In this document: positions 1-12,100 of the stretch, in pieces | Numbering within the stretch: the stretch's first letter is position 1 | Layout of the letters: every line of letters starts with the position of its first letter | Source: Cenococcum geophilum 1.58 | Taxonomy: Eukaryota; Ascomycota; Dothideomycetes; Gloniales; Gloniaceae | NCBI GenBank assembly: GCA_001692895.1 | Contig: KV748205.1 | Coordinates: 1,888,798-1,952,797 of the forward strand | DNA: 64,000 bases | Direction of reading: 5' to 3' | Notes under the pieces: model-generated | Seen by the model: the letters and a program-made list of their open reading frames with translations, nothing else | What the model was told of the DNA's origin: nothing | The model's database searches: none | Program-made: the position numbers and the translations under genes

Positions 1-750
1 TCTGAAACGCCTTGAGGCATTTTTGAGGATATTTGTAAATCCGAATGGCAATCCGACTGGGACTTGGGCGTGCCAACACGGCACTGGTCACCATTTGCGG
101 TCGACAGAGAGAATTATTCAAAAGAAAAGGCGGCGATCTGCTTTTTGCGCACCTTTTTTTGGCATCCGGCCCCTCGTCGCTGCCAAGAACGCTAAGCGGT
201 GTCGCGGCAAGTCCAAGGTTCTGAGGGCGGAGCCAGCAACTCACTCCAACTTCCTTTCACCTACCGACTCCATCCCAACTTCACCTTCACTCAGTACAGA
301 GTGATTCTTGTTGAAGCAACGTGCTTATAAAAGGGCAGCTTCCATCTTCCTCTTCTTACGACCGCTGTCGTCCGCCTCCAGCCCGTGCACTGCCACAAGT
401 GCAACCGTCCGTCGGGCCTCAATCTACTTCCACGCCCTGTACAGCGGACTGTCCGTGAAAGGTGTGTGATCACTGGCATTCACCCTCACGCCCTTCCTTT
501 TTCACGAGTAGTTCCCAACCTCCCAACTTCGTCTTCCTGCACCTTCCGGGTGAACCATTCGATTTCAATCGTGTTGTTGTCACTTGCTCGCAGCTGACAC
601 ACCGCCTTGTGGCAAAGCCTTACTGACCGGACACTCTAATCAGGCTGAACCTTTCTCACGACCCAAACCTTCCCCTTCCCACCCCTTGAACAAGAACTAC
701 AAATACCTCTACGCCACAAGGACAACCTTCAGGTTGACCTCCCTCTCAGC
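1..750 (+). promoter_or_regulatory. Upstream and 5' leader region of the casein kinase I gene
   Basis: No convincing protein gene is visible here. The last 110 bases before the kinase ATG are pyrimidine-rich (C/T tracts around 640-745), a common feature of fungal core promoters and leaders. A fungal-like branch plus acceptor (ctctaatcag) ends at about 645, and a possible donor (gtgtgt) lies near 463, so an intron in the 5' untranslated region is possible but unproven. The ORFs in this stretch have no recognisable domain and look like chance. Confidence 0.4.
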
Positions 751-2218
751 ATGACGACAATGGTACGCCCTCGCCCCGCTACTGAACCCCAAGTACGAGG
801 CATAGCCTTACAGTCCACATCCTATCATTACGTACACTAACGTGCACAAAAGGATCTCCGCGTCGGCAACAAGTACCGCATCGGCCGAAAGATTGGCAGT
901 GGCAGCTTTGGTGACATCTATCTGGGTGCGTCTTTCAACCAACGTGTCTTGCCCCCAATCCCTTACTAATTGTCTACGTAGGCACCAACATCATCTCCGG
1001 TGAAGAAATTGCTATCAAGCTCGAGAGCGTCAAAGCTAAGCACCCCCAACTCGAATACGAAGCTAGAGTATACAAGTCCCTTGCTGGTGGAGTTGGCATC
1101 CCCTTTGTCCGTTGGTTCGGCACAGAATGTGACTATAATGCTATGGTTTTGGACCTTCTTGGACCCAGCTTGGAGGACTTGTTCAACTTCTGCAACCGGA
1201 AGTTCTCCCTAAAGACCGTCCTTTTGCTCGCCGACCAGCTCATTTCTCGCATTGAGTACATCCACGCTAAATCTTTCATTCATCGTGATATTAAGCCGGA
1301 TAACTTCCTCATGGGCATTGGCAAACGTGGCAACCAGGTCAACGTGATCGATTTTGGTCTAGCCAAGAAGTACCGTGACCCGAAGACTCACTTCCACATC
1401 CCGTACCGTGAGAACAAGAACTTGACTGGCACTGCCCGTTATGCCAGCATCAACACTCATTTGGGAGTTGGTATGATATATTTTGCCCTGTTATTCTACT
1501 ATTTTCACGCTGACGATCAATAGAACAATCTCGCCGTGATGACATGGAGTCTCTCGGATATGTGATGCTCTACTTCTGCCGCGGCTCCCTTCCCTGGCAA
1601 GGACTTAAGGCTGCTACCAAGAAGCAGAAGTACGATCGTATCATGGAGAAGAAGATGACCACCCCCACCGAAGTTCTGTGCCGTGGCTTCCCTAATGAGT
1701 TTGCCATTTACCTTAACTATACTCGCTCCCTTAGGTTCGACGACAAGCCCGACTATTCATACCTCCGCAAGATCTTCCGTGACCTCTTTGTTCGCGAGGG
1801 ATTTCAGTACGACTATGTCTTCGACTGGACTGTCTACAAATACCAGAAGAATGCCCAAGCAATTGCCCAGGCTGCTGGCAACCAAGGCCAAGCCGACGAG
1901 GCTGAGGACAAGGCCGGTCGCGGTCGTCATGTCACCACAGCTACCAATGCTGCTACTGGTGGGCAGACTGCTGCGGCCGGCACTGTCAACGACAAGCGTC
2001 GAGGTCCCATCAATCCGCGTCAAGAGGGCACTGGAATGTGAGTTTCGATATATCTGATCCTTGTAAGGGACTCTTCTCCTCTGCGTTTAGTGTTCGATGA
2101 TGACGCTTGGCGCGGGGGATATTATCGTCAGAGTTACTAATCCTTGTCCAACAACTTTAGGCAGCTTCGTTCTTCAAAGCGTGGCGGTGGGGATCAGTAC
2201 CCATCCGGTGGCTACTGA
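751..2218 (+). CDS. ckiA: Casein kinase I (Hrr25/Hhp1/CkiA type)
   Basis: Serine/threonine kinase of the CK1 delta/epsilon-like family, which acts in DNA repair, vesicle traffic, clock and polarity control. I place five exons at 751-762, 853-925, 982-1470, 1524-2037 and 2161-2218, coding for 381 residues. All introns are GT-AG, and the frame closes across every join. The first exon is only four codons, ending at a GT donor right after the second ATG. Seen in the protein: glycine loop [12 protein letters not shown] near residues 18-29, catalytic HRD at 129-131 followed by IKPDN, DFG at 152-154 followed by LAKKYRD, and the CK1 signature [11 protein letters not shown] then EQSRRDD across intron 3. 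The C-terminal tail is Gln/Ala-rich, then ends in a Gly-rich [15 protein letters not shown]. Length and order match fungal CK1. The tail after intron 4 is short, so a different last splice is conceivable. Confidence 0.95.
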
Positions 2219-3343
2219 TTCTTGATGCAGCGTATGATCTGACATCTCTCAAACCTTTCTTAGTGGACTTTTGCTGTAGGGCTACAGTCCATCTCCTCAT
2301 GTCAACCTGTGGGAAACGCGGCATTGCCGTCCTATGACCGCATCTGGATGGCAGTCCACTTTCCTCTCGATCAGCACACAGGTTTCTGTTCGTCGATTTG
2401 CTTTCATAGGACCAGGCTTACGACTTCTTATTCTCAACTCGCGCTGACCATGGTTACTGGATCTCTAGTAGCCTTGCAAACTCATTATTTTCTGCAATGA
2501 GCTACTCTAGGAATCATCCAACCTGGTATATGAACTCTGGACTGTTTGAATGGCCGTTTCAGAATCTTCATTCTGCTTTTAAGTGAGATAACATTCAATA
2601 CGAAAACGGAAATAGGCGAACTTCACAATTCGAATATGGCAGGTTGTCTCCGACAGTTCAACTGGACAGAGTTATAAGAGGATCGACGGTCTTTGATTGT
2701 TTTGCGGCACTCCACTCATACACTTAATCCCCTAAACACTTGTTTTTGTTTGCTTTTGATTTCACATAGCATCCTTCTGCGTTCAATCACGGCATGGTCT
2801 GCCAGCGACTGGGGAGGTTTTCAGACTTTAAGGGGACGATAACACTAAATTGCAAATAGCGGAATCGAGAGTTGGTATCTGTTGCGGAAGTTCAGCCGGG
2901 GGTAAGGTAAGGTGGGAGATAGGGCTGGCGGCGGATCACAATGGCTGGAAATAATACGTTGTGGATATCTGGTACTGGAGGCTTGTGGAACGGCATGTTA
3001 TGTTTAGGGTCGCTTCCGGGGAGGTTGACGAACTACGCTGCTGTTGTGGTCCGGTGGGACCGTTGCTTGAGTTAGAATAGTTGTTTGCTTTCAATTTACG
3101 ACTTCTCTCCTTTCACTCGTGATATTTTCTATAATTTAACGGGATTTGTGACTAGAAACTGTCGATGGCCTTCCAAGGCTGAGATTGCTAACTGACATGT
3201 ATGCCAAGCGTTATTGGTTCATAATTTACCAATCTAAAATGGCTTAGTGCGCCTTCTCTCTTTCAACATCGACAACTTTTCAAGTCCAACGCGTAGCGAA
3301 GTAATTTGCCTCAACACACCGGAGAGGGGTTATACTCACTGTC
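2219..3343. other. Intergenic: ckiA 3' region and rsm22 promoter
   Basis: About 1.1 kb with no supported gene. The first part presumably holds the 3' untranslated region of the kinase gene, and the last few hundred bases the promoter of the next gene. Short ORFs here have no domain and no splice-supported extension. No repeat or RNA gene was recognised. Confidence 0.6.
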
Positions 3344-5794
3344 ATGCTTGCAGCGCGGAGATTCCCCTTGGTTTGTTTGTCATGCAGACTGAAAATTCTT
3401 ACTTCAACACGTCGCAGCGGCGGCAAATTCGCTGAAGAAGTGCTGCATGCTCAAAGAATTGGACAGTCCCAATACTTCCAATTATTCCCAGCTAGCCATA
3501 ATAACCCTTCTCTGAGAAAATTCTCATCTATCACGATCGATTTCGTTGGAACCACCGAAAGCCAAATCAATGGCGCCGAAACATCTAGCGATGCAGATTC
3601 GTTTTCTTCACAACCACCGCCAACAGAGATTGAAGAATCAGTTCGGAGTGCGAGACGAATTTTTGGCGACACGCTTCCGAGAGGATACTTAAGTGAAGAG
3701 GAATATGCGGTTTACGAAAGATTGTATGGAACGCCACTCATGACCGCAAAAGTTGTTGGTGTAGAGGGAGAGGACAATGTTGAGGCAGGCCTGAGAGAAA
3801 TAGAGGAAGTGGAAAAGAGTGGCATGCCTATCTTGCTTAGGCAGGTTGAGGATGGAGGATTGGAAGAAGTGCAGGTATTTGAGGGCCATAGTCACCAGAT
3901 CGATAATGAGGGAGTGGAGGAGGTTTTGGGGAGCCAGCAAATACTATCAGAAGAAAGGACGGAGGGAGAGGCCGAATATCAGATACAAGATTATTACCAG
4001 GCTATCTACGAAAAATCACGGCCTTCAGAATACGAAGAAGTCGAAGATATTGAGGATTCTGAGGAAGCAGAAGATTTTATGCGCGCGCACTCTTTGACAG
4101 TTGCAGGTCGATTCCGACCTTCGCCATCCACCGTCTATCTTCCCAGAGAGGCCTTCGTTGATCCTATTTCGGCCCTCCTATCGCGTGCCTCTAACAAACA
4201 TCTCTCTGAAACTGCGTTTCGTATCTTCGGTGGCCCTGGTCTACCTCATTCCGCTACTACTGCTCGCGCCAGTGAAGGCAAGGAGCAGAAGGCTATCCCT
4301 CTGGACCCTTCACAGAATGAGATGGGGAATATTGAAGGAGATGTTTATATGGCAGCTGTAATGCCAGGAACATATGCCACTGTTATGAGCACGATTGTGG
4401 AAGTGCGTCGAAGGCTTGGCGCTGCTTGGATTGAGGGCCTTATGCGCAAGGCAGGTGGTCCGCTCATCCTTGACGCTGGTGCAGGCGGTGCGGCTATCGT
4501 CGCATGGCGTGAAGTACTACAAGCGGAATGGCAGCGCATGCAAGAAGTGTCAGGCGGCGATATAACTGAACCTGTTCCGCTAGGCAAAGCTGCAGTATTG
4601 ACAGGCTCTGATGCTTTACGGCATCGCGCGAGCAGGCTGCTGGAGAATACGTCATTCCTTCCGCGCCTCCCTGACACAATTCCTTCTGCTGAACAAACGA
4701 ACGGGCAGCAACCTAGAAAATTCTATGATATTATCATTGCCCCCCATGCTTTATGGCCCTTGCGCCAGGAATACATGCGCAAAGAACATGTTGAAAAACT
4801 CTGGTCATTGCTCAACCCGTCTGGCGGTGTTCTCATTCTTCTAGAGAAAGGGCTACCGCGTGGTTTCGAGATCATAGCAGCGGCCCGATCTCATCTTCTG
4901 GAAAAGCATATATCCTCCCCAGGGTCTAGCGAATTCGAAACACCACTCGAATCCCAATCTCCTGACTCTGCTGAAGATACTAGATTTACCAGAAAGGAAA
5001 CTGGAATGATTGTTGCACCATGCACCAACCATTCTGCCTGTCCTATGTACCAGACTCCCGGTGTAAGCAAGGGACGGAAGGATTTCTGCTACTTTAGTCA
5101 GAGGTACATACGTCCTCCATATCTGCAAAGGATCTTGCAGGCGAAAGATTGCAATCACGAGGATGTGCAGTTTAGCTACCTCGCCGTTCAACGTGGACGG
5201 GACCAGCGGAAACCGGAGCACGATATCCTTGGTAACGGTATTATACAAGGTGACGAAGCAACCGATGCAGCCTTCGAAGGGCATGAGTTCGTTGATGAAG
5301 CTGTCAGAACTGGAGGGGACAAAACGGAGGTCGAGACTGGCCAGGCCGAATCACCGCAGATAAAGACGGAAGTTAACACTCTGACACTGCCCCGAATCAT
5401 TCTGCCGGCGCTCAAACGCCGTGGTCATATCATCTTGGATGTTTGTACGCCTGCGGGGAAACTCGAGCGTTGGACCGTTCCCCGCAGCTTTAGCAAGCAA
5501 GCATTCCGCGATGCACGCAAAGCGCGGTGGGGTGACCTTTGGGCGTTGGGCGCGAAGACACGTATCCCGCGGAGCGTAAGGCTGGGTAGGCCGCGGGACG
5601 AAGAGGGTAAAAAGGCAGACAAAGGGAAGAAGAAGCGGAAACAGTTGATAGAAATCGGCGTGGACTCTGAAGGCAATGCTATGGAAGATGATATGAGGAT
5701 GAAAACAGGTGGTAGATATCAACAAGACCGGAAAGACAGGAAAACAGGAAGGAAGGGCAGGAGGCCGAAGGAGGCCAGTCTTTTTGACGAATGA
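3344..5794 (+). CDS. rsm22: Mitochondrial small-ribosomal-subunit assembly protein Rsm22 (METTL17 family)
   Basis: Single-exon gene of 816 residues. The N-terminus (MLAARRFPLVCLSCRLK...) is rich in Arg, Ser and Leu with no acidic residues over the first 30 or so, as expected of a mitochondrial presequence. The family motif GYLSEEEYAVYERLYGTPL follows near residue 120. The methyltransferase-like motif I, LILDAGAGG, is at about 374-382. A cysteine cluster (C560, C566, C582) lies in the segment ending FCYFSQRYIRP, and a later NHEDVQFSYLAVQRG motif is typical of Rsm22. The family binds an Fe-S cluster through such cysteines and works in assembly of the small mitoribosomal subunit. The last 100 residues are very basic. 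The gene is tandem with the Gemin2-like gene, 246 bp apart. The identification rests on the combination of these motifs. Confidence 0.93.
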   Translation: MLAARRFPLVCLSCRLKILTSTRRSGGKFAEEVLHAQRIGQSQYFQLFPASHNNPSLRKFSSITIDFVGTTESQINGAETSSDADSFSSQPPPTEIEESVRSARRIFGDTLPRGYLSEEEYAVYERLYGTPLMTAKVVGVEGEDNVEAGLREIEEVEKSGMPILLRQVEDGGLEEVQVFEGHSHQIDNEGVEEVLGSQQILSEERTEGEAEYQIQDYYQAIYEKSRPSEYEEVEDIEDSEEAEDFMRAHSLTVAGRFRPSPSTVYLPREAFVDPISALLSRASNKHLSETAFRIFGGPGLPHSATTARASEGKEQKAIPLDPSQNEMGNIEGDVYMAAVMPGTYATVMSTIVEVRRRLGAAWIEGLMRKAGGPLILDAGAGGAAIVAWREVLQAEWQRMQEVSGGDITEPVPLGKAAVLTGSDALRHRASRLLENTSFLPRLPDTIPSAEQTNGQQPRKFYDIIIAPHALWPLRQEYMRKEHVEKLWSLLNPSGGVLILLEKGLPRGFEIIAAARSHLLEKHISSPGSSEFETPLESQSPDSAEDTRFTRKETGMIVAPCTNHSACPMYQTPGVSKGRKDFCYFSQRYIRPPYLQRILQAKDCNHEDVQFSYLAVQRGRDQRKPEHDILGNGIIQGDEATDAAFEGHEFVDEAVRTGGDKTEVETGQAESPQIKTEVNTLTLPRIILPALKRRGHIILDVCTPAGKLERWTVPRSFSKQAFRDARKARWGDLWALGAKTRIPRSVRLGRPRDEEGKKADKGKKKRKQLIEIGVDSEGNAMEDDMRMKTGGRYQQDRKDRKTGRKGRRPKEASLFDE

Positions 5795-6040
5795 ATGAGG
5801 TCAAGTCAGTTTATGTAAATTGTGTATGCTATGTACAATATCTAGAGGTGGGAAGCACAGACAGGTTCTGGATTGGATTGCTGGGCGATGATCAGTATAT
5901 GAACATGTAAGATATTGTGTATATGAGCAAGGAAAAATTATTTGAAAAAAAAGATTGAATATTCAGGCTTCGCTGCTTACAAGTTGCATGTTCCGCTTGG
6001 AACAATACTTTATATACCGTTTTGACTCGTGAAACTTTCG

Positions 6041-8243
6041 ATGCCGGTCTTCGCTCGACATCAACCGAGAAAGGTCATGAACCTCAGAGATCGAGGCTTC
6101 ATCCCATCTACTCCTCACCCCACCCATCCAATGAAGAAAATAAAAGGAAACATGGCCGTCACCCAAGGCGGTGCTGGTTACAATAAACTAGCCCGTCCCG
6201 ACGAGCTCATCTCCACGCCGAATAGTCAGCACGAGACCTCCGCTATACCGCCGCTGCACTCTATCAAGCGCAAGCTCGACGATGTCGAACCTCCAACAGC
6301 ATCCTCAGATGGCGAACCTTATATCAAACGAACACGGCCGGACAGCCTCCCACCCTCACGAGAGCTGGATAACGCGTCTACTCCCAGCTCCAAGAATTCT
6401 GGTGTTGAAGTTAAGAGTTTAGGCAACTGTTCTAAGCCGCAACACCAGCCGATCCGACCCCTTGATCCTGCATTTGGCCAACGAAGACAACTTCCAGGTT
6501 TAGATGATGAGGAAGGAGAATTTTCTGACAGCTCTACGAACGAGGCATTGACGTATCTCCGTAACGTGAGGTGAGCAAGCTCCATGTACTTTTTATCTAA
6601 AGTTCGACGCTCAAGACCACTTTATTATAGACACCCAAACATCCTATTCCACATCCCTAAGACACACAAGTGGTCTGAGAAACAAGCAAGGCTAATTTCG
6701 GTGTGGTTCTGCTAGATCCGAAGCTTACGGCATCCCCCATATCCTCGCCGCTCCCGCTCCCGCCGTCCCTGAAGGCACGCCCGACGACTCAATATACAAT
6801 ACCGGGAATGGCGACACGCGAGGGTTTTACTCAGACGGCGCATACGTCGCCGCACCAACCATCGGGCCAATCCTCCCCGCACCCCTATCAACCCGCGCGC
6901 AAGACGAGGGCAGCGACACCCAAACCGCCTCTCTCCACACCACAGACCCCCAGGACGCATATCGCACCCGCCTCCGGAGCCGCTACAGCCATCTCAGGAC
7001 CTTCCTGACCACCGAGCCCCCTTCCTCAGCGCTGGGACGCCTGGCATCCTCGCCGAACACGCTCATCACCTTCCCTGCGCAGAACCACAGGGCCTTCGGC
7101 ACCTGGGTCGCCACCGTGCGCCACGCCTTCCCGACGCCGGCGCAGCTCTCGCAGATGACGCATCCGACCGTCCTCCGCGTGCTGCGCGTCGTCATGGCGA
7201 CGCTGAAGCGGCACCGGAATATCGGCCTGACGCAGAGTTGCTGGGCGTGGGGTCTGCTGGGGCGGCTGCAGGAGGTGGGCACGCTGGCGAATGAGGAGGT
7301 GGCGGTTGTGAGGGAGCTCGGGAAAAGGGCGGTTTGGGTTCGGTGCGGGTTTTTGGGCGGCGTGCTTGCGGAGGGCACGGCGGGGTTTGGGGAGAGTGAT
7401 GGGCTGGAGCAGGATGGTTTTGGGGGGGCGGATGATGGATTGGGAGAGGAGGAAGGGAGACTCGGTGCTGAAGTGACTAACGACGAGGTCGAGGTCGAGG
7501 TCGAGGATGAGGCCGGGTTGGTAGAAGAGGATCTACCGACAGTGGGGGGTGTTGATGGCGCTGCAGACTCTGTGTGGGGTAATGATGCAGAAAGGGAAAC
7601 CCTGACACAGTTGAGCGAAACGCCCGCTGGACCAGACGCTCCGCAAGATCACCATAGCGGGACAGATAGTCCCCACTCAGATGCCATGTCTATTTCCGCA
7701 TCCGAAGACGGCGAGATATCGGATTCCCCGCCGATGGACTCGATAGCGTCAGCTAAGCAGCGTCTATTATCTAAACTAGCAGTTTCAGCGTCCTCACCTG
7801 AAGACGAAACTGAGTTCGATGGGGATGGCGGAATGGACACACAGACATATTTGAGAGGACGCCAGGCCAACATCTCCAGCGTTTCCAGGCGGCGAAACAC
7901 ATCTTCTCCGCTCTCGTCTCCAGACCGCAAAGCCGGAGCCAGTGAGGATAGTGGGGTGAGGAAGGGGAAAAGATGTCATGAACGACACCAGCAATACAAC
8001 GGATATAGTGGAAGGAGAAGAGACACCCTACTCCCACCCTCGCAATACGAAGCCGAGGCACGACGTTTGCAGGAACTTAGTAAAGAAAGCAAGAATGAGA
8101 AAGTTGGTAAAGAAGCGGAAGAAATGCCAAACGCAAATACCATGGCGACTATAGATATGATCATTACAATTGCAGGCGAGTTCTACGGGCAAAGGGACTT
8201 GCTTGAGTTTCGGGAGGCTTGGGGAGATGAGAAGTCAGATTAA
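6041..8243 (+). CDS. Gemin2/SIP1-like SMN-complex protein
   Basis: Two exons, 6041-6570 and 6716-8243, joined in frame by a GT-AG intron, giving about 685 residues. The join creates the family motif EALTYLRNVRSEAYGIPHIL, split by the intron after NVR, which strongly supports the splice. Other Gemin2 features are a helical core (FGTWVATVRHAFPTPAQLSQ onward to GLLGRLQEVGTL) and the C-terminal signature FYGQRDLLEF. Gemin2 helps load Sm proteins onto spliceosomal snRNAs. The N-terminal 170 residues and a long acidic middle section look disordered, so the protein is much larger than animal Gemin2 (about 280). Start choice: the open frame extends 12 bases upstream to a GTG, but 6041 is the first in-frame ATG. 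ATGs at 6077, 6131 and 6152 are alternatives. Confidence 0.82.
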
Positions 8244-9121
8244 GGTGCAATTGAAGGCTTGAAGCATGTTGAAACTCGGTCTGTGTTCACGGTACGAACG
8301 CGCTTAGCCAGAGATGGAGTTTTGCCGTCACCACAGCCTTAGGGGCTTGTTGGATGTTTCATTTTGCTTGTAATGGTTACCTGTTAATTCGGCAGGCTCG
8401 TAGTCAAGTAGTATGATACCCATTCAGTGCTCCATAGGTAGTCAATGCAGAAGCGGAAAGGTAAAGCAACGGTATTTAGTGTTTGTTATTCTTGTGCCGG
8501 TGAAAAATTAACTCCCCTAGCAGCTGATTAACTAAGCTCCATCTTCCCAATCAAAACAACCAAACGCGCCAATAACACCAGCAGCTCAACACAGTTCCAA
8601 CAGAAGTCCAAGTGAAAACCCATAATAGTAGGCCTGGCAGCTAGCAAAAGAAACTTTAGAAGAACAGGGGGATCACTACAGTGAGGGACTGACAGTGATA
8701 AAACAGCCGTAAGCCAAAAATGGTGGTATAACATGAATAGAAAATCGCGCTCAGATAATAGCGAGTAGTGTGATGTGTTCGTAAAATCAGAAGAAGCTCA
8801 AAACAGCCGGGTCAGTGGAGACCTAAACACTACATAGACTAGGGGTTTAAATGGGATGTTGGAAAGATGAAAGGAACGAAGGGAGCAAGCAGGCCAACCT
8901 GCGCCACCAGAGACGCCCGACATCGTGAGCCAGTCGAGCCAGCAGAGAAGAAGGGAAAAAGAAAGGAAGGTTAGCAATTCAATGTAGAATGTAGAGAAGA
9001 ATCAAGCGACCAAAGCGCAAGCAACGCAGGAATGAAAAATACATGTAAAAACCCGAAACATCAATTCGCACAAGGACATCATCCCCATTTTCCGGCTCCT
9101 AAACAAACGCACATTTCTTCA
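8244..9121. other. Convergent intergenic region between the Gemin2-like gene and tea1
   Basis: About 880 bp where two genes face each other tail to tail, so it should hold both 3' untranslated regions and polyadenylation signals. I see no protein gene, RNA gene or repeat in it. Confidence 0.6.
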
Positions 9122-12100
9122 TCAGATCATTGCACTGCCGCCGGGACCCACCCCCGCGCTATTCGCATTCCTGATTCCATTTGCAGGCGCTCCGGAAGCC
9201 TGGCTATGGCTTCCTTTCCGTCCTTGCTGCCTGTCATGCTCGTCGTGTTCATCGTCCTCAAGGTCCATCCGCTTGCGCCATGCCGCAAGCGAGTCGCTCA
9301 ATTCGCTCTTCTCACTTGTAGGGGTACGCTCGAAGTCGAAACGATCGCTGAGGCGGTAGGCCTTGTTTGTTGTTTCCCAATGCGAGCGTAGAGCGTCTAA
9401 CTCGGTTGCTAGGTTGTCCAATGCGACAGAATTCCGGGTTGCAGCTGCGGCTGCGGCTGCTGCGGCGTCGGGAGTAACATCACCATCACCATCACCATCA
9501 CCGTCGCCATCGGTGTAGATACTGTCGCCAGATATGCTGTCATGCGAGTTGTGGTAATGGCCATGGTTGCCGTTCAAACCTTCGTGGCCAGCTCCGACGG
9601 GGACTTGGGATTGGCGCCGGTAGCTGTCGACGGATGACTCAAACTGGTCGAGGAACATTTGTACGCGTTGTTCGGCGTCGCGCGCACGCTCTTCTAGCTG
9701 TTCGTTCTGAAGGCGCAGAGCATCCAGATCAGCGCGAGATTGCTGCATCGAGGCCTCTACTTGTTGCGCGTGCTGAGCTGCAGAATCGCGCTCCTGGTAG
9801 ACAGAAGCGAGTTCAGATCGAAGAGCTGAGAGTTGAGATTCTAGGTGGGTAACGGAAGTTTTGAGGTTTGCTTGCATCGAGGAGATTTCGTTTTGCAGAG
9901 ACTCGCGCTCAGATTCCCATCCAGAAGGAGGTTGCGGACTTCGTGCAGCCTGCCTTGCTTGCGCTAATTCCTCCTCCAGCTTTGTGTTTGCGCCCTTATA
10001 TCGTTCGAGTTCTTGCTTCATCTTGGTGAGCATCTTTTCAGTGCCACGGAGGTATTTAACAGCGGCCTGGTGGTCATTGTGAAGTGCAGTAAGCTTCTCT
10101 TCCCACTCTTTGCTCACATCGTGCTCACGCTGCTCAAATGTCGACCGCATCTCATCGTGCGCCTTGATACTTGCGTCCAGCTGCTGCTCGAGTTCACGCA
10201 CACGGTTGAGCTCGGGGGTTCCAAAGCGCGAGCTAGGGCTATCTAGAATCCGTGAACGACGAGCGTCGACGGCATTAACGCCCCGTTCTTCAAGGAGGTT
10301 CTTAAGAGTTTTGAGCTGCACCTCAAGAGCATTATTTTCAAGTTGGTGGCGCTCATATTGTAGACGTAGTTCGGCTTTCTCGGCCTGAGAGGATTGCACT
10401 TCACGGAGAGCTTGCTGGAGCTGTTTTCGTATTGATAAGCCTTCGCGACTCGCTTGTTCCTGGTACGCTTCTAGTCCTGCAATTCTTTCTTCGGCGCGAC
10501 GGAGTTTCTCGGAGGCAAGGTCTGCAGCCTCTTGATTTTTACGGACCATGGCGTTGGCGGCTTCAACTTGCTGTTGGAGAATTGTGACACGTTCATCTGC
10601 CGCTTCGTGCCCGTCGTCGTCTATCTCTGTTGCTTGAGAGAGACCGGAGAGAACGGCTTGTCTGTGCATGCGTGCCTCTACGGCATGTTTTTCTGCTAGC
10701 TCTTCAGTGTCGCGGAGTCTTCTTGAGGTGGATTCTAGTTCGGTTGTGCGATCTTCATGCTCCGCTCTCAGCTGGAAGAGCTTTTGTTCAAGGCTATCAC
10801 GTTGACTCCTTTCGTCCTCGAGCTTACGCTCAAGCAGTGAGGCTTTATCTGAAGATGCCGTGACAGCATCGCGAAGCGACTGTAGAACAGTAGCGTGATT
10901 CTTCGCATCCTCCAGAACTTTTGTAAGCCTAGAACTCAGCTCATTTTTATCAACGGCTAAAAGACGAGATGATGCGCGAGCCTCTGATGAGTTGGCAGAC
11001 TCATCCCTAGCAATTCTTTGCGCCTCGTGCAATTCGGCTCGAAGGCTTTCCATCTCTGAAGCACTGCGCTGCCGGTAAGAATCGAGCTCACTAACCCGTT
11101 TCTGTGCGGCTTCGGCAGTCTCCTCGGCAAGCCGTCTTGCTTTTCTCTCTGCCTCAACTTCCAAGTTTAGCTTTTCGAGTTTGGAGGAGAGCTCAGTTTG
11201 AGCGGCTAGTGATGCAGCGAGCCGCCGATTGATTTCGTTCACGCGATCAAGTTCCGGAGTGCCAGTGCCACGACTTCCGTCAGGCTGAGGGGTTCCAGCT
11301 TGGCTACCGCCATGCGCAGCAAGCTTTGTCTTCGCATAGACCGCTTCATTGATGGCAGCGTCTCTTTGCTTCTCGACCTCGGCAATCTTGTTTGCAGCCG
11401 AGACTGTTTGAGAGTCGATAGAGCCCTGAACTTTTGCAAGCTCAGCTCTCATCTTTAGGAGGGCTTCAAGAAGTGGTCGGTCGTCATCTCCAAAAACGTC
11501 CGCAGCGCGCTCATCGAGAATCGGGCTACTAGACGCATTTGGATGGTATCCAGCCTTGCGGGCTAGCGCCAATTCTGAAGCATACCAAGCGTTCCGATTT
11601 TTCGCGGCCTCTAGTTCTCTTAGGAGCTCGTCATTTTGCTGACTAAGAGCGGGCGATGATCCGACACCACTATCAACGGGTCGGTGTTCGGCTTCTCGGC
11701 TCAAGGCTCGTTGTTGTGCTTCAAGTGAACGCCTTGGTGTGCTGTGATCAATACTCTCCAATGAATGCTGTTGCCTGTGAGACCTTGATGTATTACGTGA
11801 CACCACGCTTCCAGACCGTGCGGTATCCATTGACTCCTTATGGTATGATTGCTGCTGGCTGACCGAAGACTGGTCTGAGCCTTTACGTGGGCCATTCATA
11901 GCTTTTTTATTCATGGACATTTCGCTTTCCTTGCCAAAGAAACCATCTTTCGTACCGGGAGAGACGTTCTCACGATCTAAGCTGGGAGTTCTGGTAGTGT
12001 CCACTGGAGGCCCGAACTCACGCTCAACTTTCGTTGGAGTTTTACTCCGCGCATTATTGTGTTGGCCTTGAGCTACTCCATTTGCTCGGGGTTGGGGAGC

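Noticed and set aside
23..304. 93-codon open frame at the left edge
   Set aside because: Basic, low-plausibility peptide with no domain. It lies in the probable promoter region of ckiA.
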